7,185 nt of DNA from Ardenticatenales bacterium (GTDB lineage: Bacteria > Chloroflexota > Anaerolineae > Promineifilales > UBA4811). Shown here piece by piece: positions 1 through 6,160 of the stretch; positions within the stretch are counted from its first letter, which is position 1; every line of letters starts with the position of its first letter. The notes below the pieces were generated by a model. It made no database searches. It was not told where the DNA came from and worked only from the letters and a program-made list of their open reading frames with translations. The stretch is from the NCBI GenBank assembly GCA_013139935.1, contig WSZX01000020.1, positions 1 to 7,185 of the forward strand, in the 5' to 3' direction. Made by a program: the position numbers and the translations under genes.

Positions 1-176
1 TCGGGGAGCGACTCATCCAACTCGAGCACGCCGCCAGGTAGGCCCCACCAGCCGAAATCGGCCCGCCTCTGCCAGAGCAACCGGCCGGCGCCATCGCGCA
101 CGCAGGCGCTGGCAAAGACGAGCAGTACTTTCTGATGACCCACATGTTGACGCAGCCAATGGAGATATGATGGCAT
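1..176 (-). CDS. Nudix hydrolase, N-terminal part (runs off the left edge)
   Basis: Nudix enzymes hydrolyse nucleoside diphosphates linked to another moiety, using a metal bound by the Nudix box. The visible 58 residues start MPSYLHWLRQHVGHQK, continue with a beta-strand region (VLLVFASACVRDG) and reach the typical approach to the box, FGWWGLPGGVLELDES at residues 41-56. G49 and E55 fit the first part of the G-x5-E-x7-RE pattern; the catalytic REUxEE half lies outside the window, so activity cannot be judged. The ATG at 176-174 is the only sensible start, because an in-frame TAA lies two codons upstream (182-180). No clear Shine-Dalgarno is visible, but a good promoter lies about 40 bases upstream. 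It is transcribed divergently from the ABC operon. The substrate is unknown; the W-W-G-L-P-G-G context is common in sugar-nucleotide or general housecleaning Nudix proteins. Confidence 0.9.
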   Translation of the reverse strand, partial: MPSYLHWLRQHVGHQKVLLVFASACVRDGAGRLLWQRRADFGWWGLPGGVLELDESLP

Positions 177-217
177 CGATTAACACCCAAACCAGGCAGA
201 ACGACAAGACCTTCACG

Positions 218-246
218 ATTGTACGGTGGCTGCAGGACCCGGTCAA
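218..246 (-). promoter_or_regulatory. Sigma-70-type promoter of the Nudix gene
   Basis: Reading the minus strand, TTGACC (246-241) is followed by a spacer of exactly 17 bases and TACAAT (223-218). Each box differs from consensus at one position. Transcription would start near 211, giving a leader of about 35 bases to the ATG at 176. Position, orientation and spacing all fit the Nudix gene. Predicted from sequence only. Confidence 0.6.
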
Positions 247-470
247 TTCTGTGGTCTTGCCCCGCCCGCGTGTCGACCCCGCGAGGATCCATGCCTCCGA
301 CGGGTACGCAACCATCGTGCCGGAGAGCAAGTCCGCTTTGGATGCGGTCGTGTGAGCCTGCGACGACCACTGGCCTTGCCTTGAGAGAACAATGCGCCAG
401 GAGGGTGTAGAAAAACAAGCGAGGCGCTGTCCCCTCCCCAATTCCGCTGCTGCACAAGGAAAGCTGGCAG

Positions 471-491
471 GGGTGGGGTCCAACCCCACCC
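471..491 (+). terminator. Perfect 8-bp GC-rich hairpin, possible terminator or regulatory stem
   Basis: GGGTGGGG (471-478) pairs perfectly with CCCCACCC (484-491) around a 5-base loop. Downstream on the plus strand is an interrupted pyrimidine run (CCTTTCTTTCCC, about 495-506), not a clean T-tract. It could be a weak rho-independent terminator for plus-strand transcription entering from the left, but no plus-strand gene is seen upstream. It lies about 76 bases before the -10 box of the ABC promoter, so an upstream regulatory role is equally possible. Confidence 0.35.
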
Positions 492-566
492 GCGCCTTTC
501 TTTCCCGTCGCCGCATCCCCTTCTTCAACACCCACCGCCAGCCTGCTTTCGGGGGGACAGGAGTTG

Positions 567-575
567 TGGTATGAT
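567..575 (+). promoter_or_regulatory. Extended -10 promoter of the ABC exporter operon
   Basis: TGG followed by TATGAT (570-575) matches the extended -10 form TGnTATAAT with one mismatch. At a 17-base spacing the -35 position reads TTTCGG (547-552), which is poor; extended -10 promoters often tolerate this. The predicted start is near 582, leaving a leader of about 29 bases before the ATG at 611. No obvious operator palindrome overlaps it. Confidence 0.5.
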
Positions 576-610
576 CCCTGCGGTCAGACCCACTGCAAGG
601 AGAGAAATCG

Positions 611-1561
611 ATGTCGGTTCTTGTAAGAGCGAATGGCCTGGCAAAACACTATCTTCCAGAGGACATACTGGCCGTCAGAGGCATCTCCTTTGAGATCCAG
701 GAAGGGGAGATCTTTAGCCTGCTCGGTCCGAACGGCGCAGGCAAGACGACGATGATCTCTATGCTCAGTTGCCTCCTGGCACCAACAGCCGGTGATGCAA
801 CGATAGCGGGGCACTCTATCACCCGTGATCCGATGAAGGTCAAGAACGTCATCGGTATAGTGCCGCAGGAGATCGCCCTCTACCCCACACTCAGCGCCCG
901 GAGCAACTTGATCTTCTGGGGACGCATGTACAGCATGGGCGGCAGCACGCTTAAGGAGCGCGTCGATCAAGTGCTGGAGCAGGTGGGGCTGACCGATCGG
1001 GCCGATGCAAGGGTGGAGACCTATTCTGGCGGCATGAAGCGCCGGATCAACCTTGCCGTCGGTCTGCTGCACAAGCCGAGAATGCTCTTCATGGACGAGC
1101 CGACGGTGGGAATCGATCCGCAGAGCCGCCGCAACATCCTGGAAATGGTGAAGAACCTGAACCGGCAGGGAATGACCGTGCTCTATACGACCCACTATAT
1201 GGAAGAAGCGCAGGAGCTTTCCGACAGGGTGGGAATCATTGATCATGGAGAACTCATCGCACTGGACACGCAGGCCGAGCTGACCCGAATTGTGGGCGCA
1301 AACGACAGCCTGCGGTTCCACCTGGATGAAGGGGCCGACTGCGAAGCCCTGGTTGCTGCCCTGCGGGAGGTGCCAACAGTGATACAGGTCTCAGCGGCCG
1401 ATCACGAGATCTCACTGCTCGCGCCGGAAGCGGAGAAAGTACTGCCGGCCGCCATCACCGCCGCCAATCAGCTCAACTGCCGGATCCGTTCGGTGGACAT
1501 CCAGGAACCCAATCTGGAGGCCGTCTTCCTGCACCTCACCGGCCGGGCACTGCGCGACTAG
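611..1561 (+). CDS. ABC transporter ATP-binding protein (ABC-2 exporter, DrrA/LnrL/NatA type)
   Basis: This is the cytoplasmic ATPase that powers the permeases encoded next to it. All nucleotide-binding motifs are intact: Walker A GPNGAGKT at residues 39-46, Q-loop Q86, signature YSGGMKRR at 138-145, Walker B LFMDEPTVGID at 159-169 with catalytic E163, and switch histidine H195 in TTHYMEEA. Residues from about 225 to 316 form the C-terminal extension usual in this group, ending with a DUF4162-like VDIQEPNLEAVFLHLTGR motif. At 316 residues it has normal family length. The start is supported by AAGGAG (597-602) placed 8 bases before the ATG. It is first in an operon; the next gene starts 22 bases after its TAG stop. 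The family exports drugs, lipids, peptides or ions, and the substrate cannot be read from the sequence. Confidence 0.95.
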   Translation: MSVLVRANGLAKHYLPEDILAVRGISFEIQEGEIFSLLGPNGAGKTTMISMLSCLLAPTAGDATIAGHSITRDPMKVKNVIGIVPQEIALYPTLSARSNLIFWGRMYSMGGSTLKERVDQVLEQVGLTDRADARVETYSGGMKRRINLAVGLLHKPRMLFMDEPTVGIDPQSRRNILEMVKNLNRQGMTVLYTTHYMEEAQELSDRVGIIDHGELIALDTQAELTRIVGANDSLRFHLDEGADCEALVAALREVPTVIQVSAADHEISLLAPEAEKVLPAAITAANQLNCRIRSVDIQEPNLEAVFLHLTGRALRD

Positions 1562-1570
1562 GGCGAACGT

Positions 1571-1576
1571 GGAGGG
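1571..1576 (+). promoter_or_regulatory. Ribosome binding site that fixes the start of the first permease
   Basis: GGAGGG lies 7 bases before ATG 1584-1586. An in-frame GTG at 1569 would place this site inside the coding sequence, so the ATG is preferred. The protein then begins MKKASYIAWKD, which lines up with the MKHALVIAYND start of the second permease. Confidence 0.75.
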
Positions 1577-1583
1577 AGCAGCG

Positions 1584-2384
1584 ATGAAAAAGGCATCATA
1601 CATCGCCTGGAAAGATATTCGCATCCGCCTGGCGGACCGCAGTGCATTCATCTTCTTGCTGCTAACGCCAATGATCCTGACACTGATCCTCGGCGCAGCC
1701 TTTGGCGGGTTGGGCGGCGGCAGTTCGGGACCCAGCGCCATCCCGGTAGCAGTGTCCAACATGGACAACAGCGAGTTCGGACAGGCGTTGGTCGACCTAC
1801 TCACATCAGAGGACCTCAGCGACCTGTTGGATGTGCAACTCTGCGAGACAGAGGCGGCAGCGCGATTCATGGTTGATGAAGAGGATTTCGCTGCGGCCGT
1901 CATCATCCCGACCGGCTTTACGGACATGATCATGCCCGGGGGCTTGAGCCTGGCAGAAGGTATGGGGATGCTCCGCGGCGGCCTCCAGCAAGAGACCGCT
2001 AACATCGCCGTCTATGCAAACCCCGCTCAGCCCATCAGTTCCAACATCGTCAAGTCGATTGTGGAGGCCTTTGGTTGGCAAGTATCCAGCAACGTGGTCG
2101 GCGGCGCCGTCTCAGTCCAGCAACTGCTGGCTTTGGGCACGCTGAGCCCGGCCGGCATCATGGCATACGTCCAGAACATGGCCGAACGCTTGCGCGAAAA
2201 GGCCCAGGCCGGAGATGAGAACGAGGCCGGCTTTCAGCAACTGATCACCCTGCGGCAGCAATCGATTGCCAGCGAGGAGGCCGGTAGTGGCACAGAATGG
2301 ATAATTGCCTACTATGCGCCCAGCATGGCGATCATGTTCCTTTCCTTTGGCGTGACACAAGGGGCGCGGACGATCCTGGCATAA
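1584..2384 (+). CDS. ABC-2 permease, N-terminal piece before the stop
   Basis: This is the 266-residue product expected if translation ends at TAA 2382-2384. It contains the amphipathic start, helix 1, the large extracytoplasmic domain and helix 2, but lacks the four helices that complete an ABC-2 transmembrane domain. It is unlikely to transport alone. It overlaps the pseudogene entry and is listed so that the piece can be found by itself. Confidence 0.55.
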   Translation: MKKASYIAWKDIRIRLADRSAFIFLLLTPMILTLILGAAFGGLGGGSSGPSAIPVAVSNMDNSEFGQALVDLLTSEDLSDLLDVQLCETEAAARFMVDEEDFAAAVIIPTGFTDMIMPGGLSLAEGMGMLRGGLQQETANIAVYANPAQPISSNIVKSIVEAFGWQVSSNVVGGAVSVQQLLALGTLSPAGIMAYVQNMAERLREKAQAGDENEAGFQQLITLRQQSIASEEAGSGTEWIIAYYAPSMAIMFLSFGVTQGARTILA

Positions 2385-2441
2385 CAGCGTACCGGCACCC
2401 TCGACCGTCTGCGGGCGACACCGACATCGGCCGTATCCATC

Positions 2442-2891
2442 TTGGGGGGCAAGCTGGTAAGCACCTTCGTAATGGGGCTACTGCAGTTCGCCATTCTGAT
2501 CGGCTTCTCCTCTGCCATCTTTGGTTTGACCTGGGGAGAACCCCTGGCAGTAGCGTTGCTTTCGCTGGTGCTGGTGGGCGCCATGACCAGCCTTGGCATT
2601 GTACTGGCGGCCTTGGTTCGCTCTGAGGAACAGGTCAACACCTTTGGAATGGCTGTGTTGCTGGTCTTTAGCGCCATCAGCGGCAATTTTGTGCCTCGTG
2701 TCGGTTTTCCAGACTGGCTTAGAACCGCCGGTCTGATCACTCCCAACGCCTGGGCATTGGAGGGGTTCACCAAACTGGGCACGGGAGGCGGCCTGGGCGA
2801 CATAGGAGGAGAACTGCTGGCGTTGACCATCATGACAGGGGTGCTATTCGGGGTTGGCGTGATCCGTTTCCGCCGCCGTATGACGGTGTGA
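2442..2891 (+). CDS. ABC-2 permease, C-terminal piece after the stop
   Basis: This is the open stretch after the stop, in the same frame as the N-terminal piece. The first possible start is TTG 2442-2444, with no Shine-Dalgarno at a proper distance; conserved permease sequence (GTLDRLRATPTS, 2394-2429) lies upstream of that start and would be lost. It encodes 149 residues carrying the last four helices and the conserved NAWALEGF motif near its end. Independent translation seems unlikely; it reads best as the remainder of one gene. Confidence 0.45.
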   Translation: MGGKLVSTFVMGLLQFAILIGFSSAIFGLTWGEPLAVALLSLVLVGAMTSLGIVLAALVRSEEQVNTFGMAVLLVFSAISGNFVPRVGFPDWLRTAGLITPNAWALEGFTKLGTGGGLGDIGGELLALTIMTGVLFGVGVIRFRRRMTV

Positions 2892-2893
2892 GG
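2890..2893 (+). promoter_or_regulatory. Ribosome binding site of the second permease, overlapping the previous stop codon
   Basis: GAGG lies 7 bases before ATG 2901-2903 and shares two bases with the TGA stop of the first permease. The alternative GTG at 2898 would be only 4 bases away, so ATG 2901 is preferred. The overlap suggests translation coupled to the upstream gene, which matters because that gene is interrupted. Confidence 0.55.
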
Positions 2894-2900
2894 CACAGTG

Positions 2901-4115
2901 ATGAAACACGCCCTGGTCATTGCCTACAACGACCTGTTGATGCGTCTGGCAGAGCGCGACACTCTGATCTTCTCATTGATACTGCCAGTCCTCTTTACTG
3001 CGGTGATTGGGTTGGGAATGGACACCGCTTTTGGCAGTGACGGGGATAACCGCTACCCGATGGCTCTGGTAGATCAAGACGGCAATGCGTTGGCTGCCCA
3101 GGTGCTGAAAGCGCTGGGTGAATCCCAGGTCGTCCGGACCGAGCTTGTCTCGGAAGAGGATGCCCGGAAGCTGCTGGACGACGACCAGGTATACGCAGTT
3201 GTTGTGCTGCCGGCCGGCTTTTCCCAGGCCCTGATGGAAGGGAAGAAGGTAGAGGCCGCCTTTGTGTTCTCCAATCTCAATGCATCCCAGCGGGTGCAAG
3301 GAGAGATCCAAGCGGTGATGAGCCGGATCGGCGCGGCTGTGGCGGCGGCGCAGATAGCCGTTGATGAAGCAGAAACCGTCGCCGGTTTTGGCAGCCAGGC
3401 CGAACAGGAAGACTACTTTGCAGCCGCGCTGATGGCCGCCGGTGAGCGGCTCGCTCCGCCGCCGGTGGGTGTGGAATTGGAGATTGCCACGGGATTGGAC
3501 AATGAGGATCAATGGGCCGACTTTACTGGTCCCCGCCAGTCATCCCCCGGCATGGTCGTCATGTTTGGCATGACTACCATGTTGGGCGTCGGCATCGTGC
3601 TGGTGCAGGAGCGGCGAATGGGCACGCTGCGTCGCTTGCTGACAACCCCAGCCAGCAAGGCCAGCATTCTGGTCGGCAAGCTTGCGGGCATGTTCGCGCT
3701 GGGTCTTCTTCAGACCACCATCCTTATCGTGTTCGGCGTGACCGTCTTCAACGTACCCTGGGGACGTGATCCGTTGGCGCTGGTCGTGGTTGTGTTTGCG
3801 TTTTCACTGGCCATCGTCAGTTTGGGGATGCTGTTTGCCACTGTGGTGCGCACCGAGGAGCAAGCCGGCAACATCATGATTGGAGCCTCGATGGCTATGG
3901 CTGCTCTCGGCGGCGCCTGGTGGCCCATCGATATCACGCCCCCACCAATGCAGGCTCTGGGCCATCTCTTCCCTTCGGCCTGGGCGATGGATGCATTCCA
4001 GGCCATAATCCTCCAAGGCGCGACAGCGAGCGACGTGCTGCTGGAGACAGGTATCCTGCTGGGCTATGCGGTTCTCTTTTCCGCGCTGGGTGTGTGGCGG
4101 CTCAAATTCGAATAG
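2901..4115 (+). CDS. ABC-2 type permease (second permease of the exporter, intact)
   Basis: This is a membrane subunit of 404 residues in the usual ABC-2 arrangement: an amphipathic start, helix 1 (about 22-40), a large extracytoplasmic region (about 41-215), then five helices (about 218-236, 258-281, 291-316, 326-342 and 383-400). The cytoplasmic loop VQERRMGTLRRLLTTP (235-250) after helix 2 and the SAWAMDAFQ segment (359-367) are family hallmarks. It is a paralogue of the first permease, sharing the N-terminal M-K-x-A pattern, the GKL-x4-F-x2-GLLQ motif and the RxEEQ motif after helix 4. An ATPase with two permeases having long external domains recalls LnrLMN (linearmycin export) and related systems. 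It starts 9 bases after the previous TGA and ends with TAG. The substrate is unknown. Confidence 0.92.
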   Translation: MKHALVIAYNDLLMRLAERDTLIFSLILPVLFTAVIGLGMDTAFGSDGDNRYPMALVDQDGNALAAQVLKALGESQVVRTELVSEEDARKLLDDDQVYAVVVLPAGFSQALMEGKKVEAAFVFSNLNASQRVQGEIQAVMSRIGAAVAAAQIAVDEAETVAGFGSQAEQEDYFAAALMAAGERLAPPPVGVELEIATGLDNEDQWADFTGPRQSSPGMVVMFGMTTMLGVGIVLVQERRMGTLRRLLTTPASKASILVGKLAGMFALGLLQTTILIVFGVTVFNVPWGRDPLALVVVVFAFSLAIVSLGMLFATVVRTEEQAGNIMIGASMAMAALGGAWWPIDITPPPMQALGHLFPSAWAMDAFQAIILQGATASDVLLETGILLGYAVLFSALGVWRLKFE

Positions 4116-4133
4116 TTTGCTGCCCGCACCGCA

Positions 4134-4156
4134 CTGCGCCGCCCGGCGGGCCGCAG
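4134..4156. terminator. GC-rich hairpin between convergent genes, without a T-tract
   Basis: CTGCG-CCGC (4134-4142) pairs with GCGG (4146-4149) and CGCAG (4152-4156), with a 3-base loop and a 2-base bulge. It sits in the 67-base gap between the exporter operon (stop at 4115) and the convergent gene (stop at 4183). No run of T follows on either strand, so a factor-independent terminator is not shown. It may protect 3' ends or pause polymerase. Confidence 0.25.
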
Positions 4157-4182
4157 CAGAGCGTGTCTCCCCAGGCCCGCGT

Positions 4183-4797
4183 CTATCGGCGCTGGCTGAT
4201 GGGCCCCGTGCTTTCCAGCGGAACGCCGCCGACCTGGAGGTCAGCCAACAGGCGACGGATGGAATCCTCCCCACCAGCCTTGTCAGAGCAATGAGCAAAG
4301 ATGTCGATGGATTGATCGTTCCGAATCACCATCGCCATCTCAATGGGTGCTGAATCCGGCCTGCTTGCGAGGGGTGTAACCTGGAACTGTATCAGGATGG
4401 AATCATCCTCTCTCACCTGGCGCGAGGCGTCGCGATACTGAGACTGAACAGCGTCCGCGACTCGCCGTTGGGTCAGCGCGCAGCCCAGTTCGTCAACCAG
4501 CGAGAGCAGAGCTTCCTCAAACTTCACTCGCCTCGATTCGGAGAGGATCCGGTCCTGGGATTGGCCTACTTGGACCGGTCCCCCCTGCCGGAAGCGCAAC
4601 TCGATATCCCGGTGTCCCGGCCGGCGAATCAGGATCTCTTTCCAATAGGGGGTCCAACTGCTCACTAGAGCGGCGCCGTTCATATAGTCGCCAACCCAGT
4701 CCCGCACCACCTCCATAGCTTGCCTATTTGACAGCGTGTCCCGAACAAACTGGTAGGGCAGTTGCACAGTGGTTGCCAATACGATTCTCTCTGACAT
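4183..4797 (-). CDS. Hypothetical protein, 204 residues, possible DUF1257-like plus DUF2997-like segments
   Basis: I do not recognise this protein with confidence. It is soluble, with no signal peptide or membrane helix, and looks like mixed alpha/beta. The start MSERIVLATT at 4797-4795 is chosen because GGAAGAG lies 5 bases upstream and a strong promoter sits just before it; the frame is open further to 4935, but that extension runs through the promoter and reads like noncoding sequence. Residues about 107-140 (LTQRRVADAV to ILIQFQV) recall the tail of DUF1257/Ycf35 proteins. Residues about 151-196 (IEMAMVIRNDQSIDIFAHC, then a helix) recall the small DUF2997 proteins, which from memory often accompany DUF1257. 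This resemblance is from memory and weak. It is convergent with the exporter operon and follows the MFS gene in the same direction, but has its own promoter. It ends with TAG. Confidence 0.75.
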   Translation of the reverse strand: MSERIVLATTVQLPYQFVRDTLSNRQAMEVVRDWVGDYMNGAALVSSWTPYWKEILIRRPGHRDIELRFRQGGPVQVGQSQDRILSESRRVKFEEALLSLVDELGCALTQRRVADAVQSQYRDASRQVREDDSILIQFQVTPLASRPDSAPIEMAMVIRNDQSIDIFAHCSDKAGGEDSIRRLLADLQVGGVPLESTGPISQRR

Positions 4798-4845
4798 CTT
4801 TGCTCTTCCCGGTATCAGGCACGGGCCTCTCGAGTCGCACGCGCG

Positions 4846-4873
4846 ATTATAATCCAAGCTCGTGGGAGTGCAA
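4846..4873 (-). promoter_or_regulatory. Near-consensus sigma-70-type promoter of the 204-residue hypothetical gene
   Basis: On the minus strand TTGCAC (4873-4868) is followed by a 16-base spacer and a perfect TATAAT (4851-4846). The -10 box is embedded in the palindrome GATTATAATC (4845-4854). Predicted transcription start is near 4839, giving a leader of about 42 bases to the ATG at 4797. It is the strongest-looking promoter in the window and argues for start codon 4797. Confidence 0.65.
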
Positions 4874-5020
4874 CCGCGTGACCTCGCGCCTTGCCGGCCG
4901 CAAAGGCAGCAGTTCCCCCTCGGCCAGCAGACCATCCGCCAACCAGCTGGTCGGACCCGCCTTGCCTCCTACCAGCCAGTCACGACCGATGCATCACCGG
5001 ACTGATCACAGCACGCCATC

Positions 5021-6160
5021 TCATTGCCCTGGTCCAGCTTCCGGATCGCCGGGCCGGGGCGCAAAGCAATAGGTCAACGCTATGGCCAGGGGAATCAGCA
5101 GCAGTCCGAGCTGAAATGGCAAGTGTGCCCGGATGGCATACAGATGCCCAGCAGAGGCGGCCGACACCACGCCAGCCACACTGCTCACGGTTGCACTGAT
5201 GGCAAAGGCCAGCCCCAATTGGGAGGGTGCAACCACACGTGCCGAGATGGCATCTATGAATTGGCGTGAGACCAGCGCTCCGGCGCGGAAAAAGAACCCC
5301 AGCGCCAGCCACCCAGCCTGCCCGGTGCTCAGCAGAATCAACAGGTATACCAACCCGGCCGCCTGGAGGGCGATGAATGCCCGGCGCGGCGGTCGGCTGC
5401 CAAGAAACAGCGCCAACACCACTTCACCAAGCGAAGCAGCCGACCCCAGCAGACCAACCTCCGAGACCCTTGCCCCCCATCGCTCCTGCAAATAGATGGG
5501 GGCCAACGGGATACCCAGCCAGAGCGCGAACATCGCCACAAACACCACCCCCATGAGCCCCATGAAGCGCCGATTGCGCAACAGGCTTGCGTCACTGTAG
5601 TCTGGCACCTCAAACCCCACCGGTGGCGGCCGCCTCAGTCGCACGATCAGGTTAGAGATGCCAAACAGCCCCACCGCCACGACAAATGAGGAGCGCAGGC
5701 CGAAATGCTCGCCAATCAGACCTCCCAGCGCGGGAGAGATCACCAGACCGGCCGAAAAGGTCGAAAAGACCCACGTCAGCGCTCTCTCGGGCTTGAGCGT
5801 TCCCCTTTCGCTGATAACATAGCTGGTCAGAGCAGGAACCACCCAGCCCGACAACCCATACATGATCCACCCGGCCGCAAACAGCCGTATGCCGCTTGCT
5901 CCAGCCATGACTATCGCGGCCGCCAATCCAGTCAGCCAGCCGCCAGCTATCACGCGGTGCACCCCCAGGCGATCAGCGGCAAACCCGGCCGGGAGCATAG
6001 CCACAACCCGCGCCAGCGAACCCAGCCCAATCAAAGTGCCAATCTGCTCAGCACTCGCGCCAAGTTCCCCCAGGTGTAGCGGAACCAGGTAAATGAACAA
6101 TCCTTCGCCCAATGCCCAGGTGAACAGGGCAAGAGCGAGGGTCTTGAGGTTACGGTTCAT
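5021..6160 (-). CDS. Major facilitator superfamily (MFS) transporter
   Basis: This is an inner-membrane secondary transporter of 379 residues, a normal length for a compact 12-helix MFS protein. Hydrophobic segments cover almost the whole chain, in two groups of six separated by a polar loop at about residues 175-198. The loop between helices 2 and 3 carries the MFS motif A variant GFAADRLGVHR (59-69). A second, weaker polar motif, FLGSRPPRRAF (252-262), lies at the matching place in the second half, as expected from the internal duplication. It starts at ATG 6160-6158, inside the 3' end of the Ub-Mut7-C gene (11-base overlap); no strong Shine-Dalgarno is seen, so translational coupling is likely. 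It ends with TGA, and 223 bases separate it from the next gene, with no clear terminator. Drug or metabolite efflux is plausible; the substrate is unknown. Confidence 0.93.
   Translation of the reverse strand: MNRNLKTLALALFTWALGEGLFIYLVPLHLGELGASAEQIGTLIGLGSLARVVAMLPAGFAADRLGVHRVIAGGWLTGLAAAIVMAGASGIRLFAAGWIMYGLSGWVVPALTSYVISERGTLKPERALTWVFSTFSAGLVISPALGGLIGEHFGLRSSFVVAVGLFGISNLIVRLRRPPPVGFEVPDYSDASLLRNRRFMGLMGVVFVAMFALWLGIPLAPIYLQERWGARVSEVGLLGSAASLGEVVLALFLGSRPPRRAFIALQAAGLVYLLILLSTGQAGWLALGFFFRAGALVSRQFIDAISARVVAPSQLGLAFAISATVSSVAGVVSAASAGHLYAIRAHLPFQLGLLLIPLAIALTYCFAPRPGDPEAGPGQ

Larger units (their letters stand above)
177..610. other. Divergent intergenic region between Nudix gene and ABC operon
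   Basis: This 434-base stretch separates two divergent transcription units. It holds the Nudix promoter (218-246), a hairpin (471-491), an extended -10 promoter for the ABC operon (567-575) and its ribosome binding site (597-602). Several open frames cross it on both strands, but none shows a recognisable protein motif. I found no tRNA-like fold, no direct repeat array and no regulator gene. A T-rich minus-strand stretch near 405-418 follows a stem of only 4 bp (419-429), too weak to call a terminator. Confidence 0.6.
1584..2891 (+). pseudogene. ABC-2 permease interrupted by an in-frame TAA (first permease of the exporter)
   Basis: The full reading frame is 436 codons with a TAA at codon 267 (2382-2384) and the natural TGA at 2889-2891. 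The frame is otherwise open and protein-like on both sides. It has a first membrane helix (about residues 21-43), a long extracytoplasmic region (about 44-240), a second helix (about 243-265), then after the stop four more helices (near 292-313, 320-345, 352-370 and 409-428). The second permease has the same order. TAA falls in the cytoplasmic loop just after helix 2, where permease 2 has E237 in VQERRMGTL; here the text reads ILA-stop-QRTGTL. A single change from GAA would create it. Both pieces are in one frame, so no frameshift is involved. It may be a real inactivating mutation, a base-calling error, or a split gene; no good internal start follows the stop. Confidence 0.8.

Noticed and set aside
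167..355. Plus-strand 62-codon frame with GGAG shortly before its ATG
   Set aside because: Codon third positions are GC-rich like real genes, but it overlaps the Nudix start and its promoter, has a very short Shine-Dalgarno spacing and matches nothing I know. A conserved homologue would change this.
13..531. Minus-strand open frame of 172 codons covering the left end
   Set aside because: It overlaps the Nudix coding region in another frame, crosses the intergenic region and its promoter, and shows no protein motif or ribosome binding site.
584..1321. Minus-strand frame of 245 codons opposite the ABC ATPase
   Set aside because: The plus strand carries a complete ATPase with all motifs; the opposite frame is rich in His, Arg and Gln without structure, typical of an antisense shadow.
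1412..2005. Minus-strand frame of 197 codons
   Set aside because: It is antisense to the end of the ATPase and the start of the first permease, with low-complexity Ser/Arg/Pro content.
2382..2384. Stop-codon reassignment (TAA read as an amino acid) or selenocysteine-type recoding
   Set aside because: TAA ends the Ub-Mut7-C gene in this window, and selenocysteine or pyrrolysine use TGA and TAG, not TAA.
2297..2626. Plus-strand frame of 109 codons spanning the TAA, as evidence for a frameshift
   Set aside because: Conserved permease sequence continues in the original frame on both sides of the TAA, so no frame change is needed.
2312..2920. Minus-strand frame of 202 codons opposite the permease break
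   Set aside because: It is antisense to well-conserved permease sequence and is Ser/Pro/Thr-rich without motifs; the plus-strand reading explains the region.
3804..4298. Minus-strand frame of 164 codons across the convergent gap
   Set aside because: It overlaps the end of the second permease and the hypothetical gene in other frames and shows no motif.
4798..4935. N-terminal extension of the 204-residue protein to the start at 4935
   Set aside because: The extension runs through the predicted promoter, is rich in Cys/Arg/Gly, and the ATG at 4797 has a ribosome binding site.
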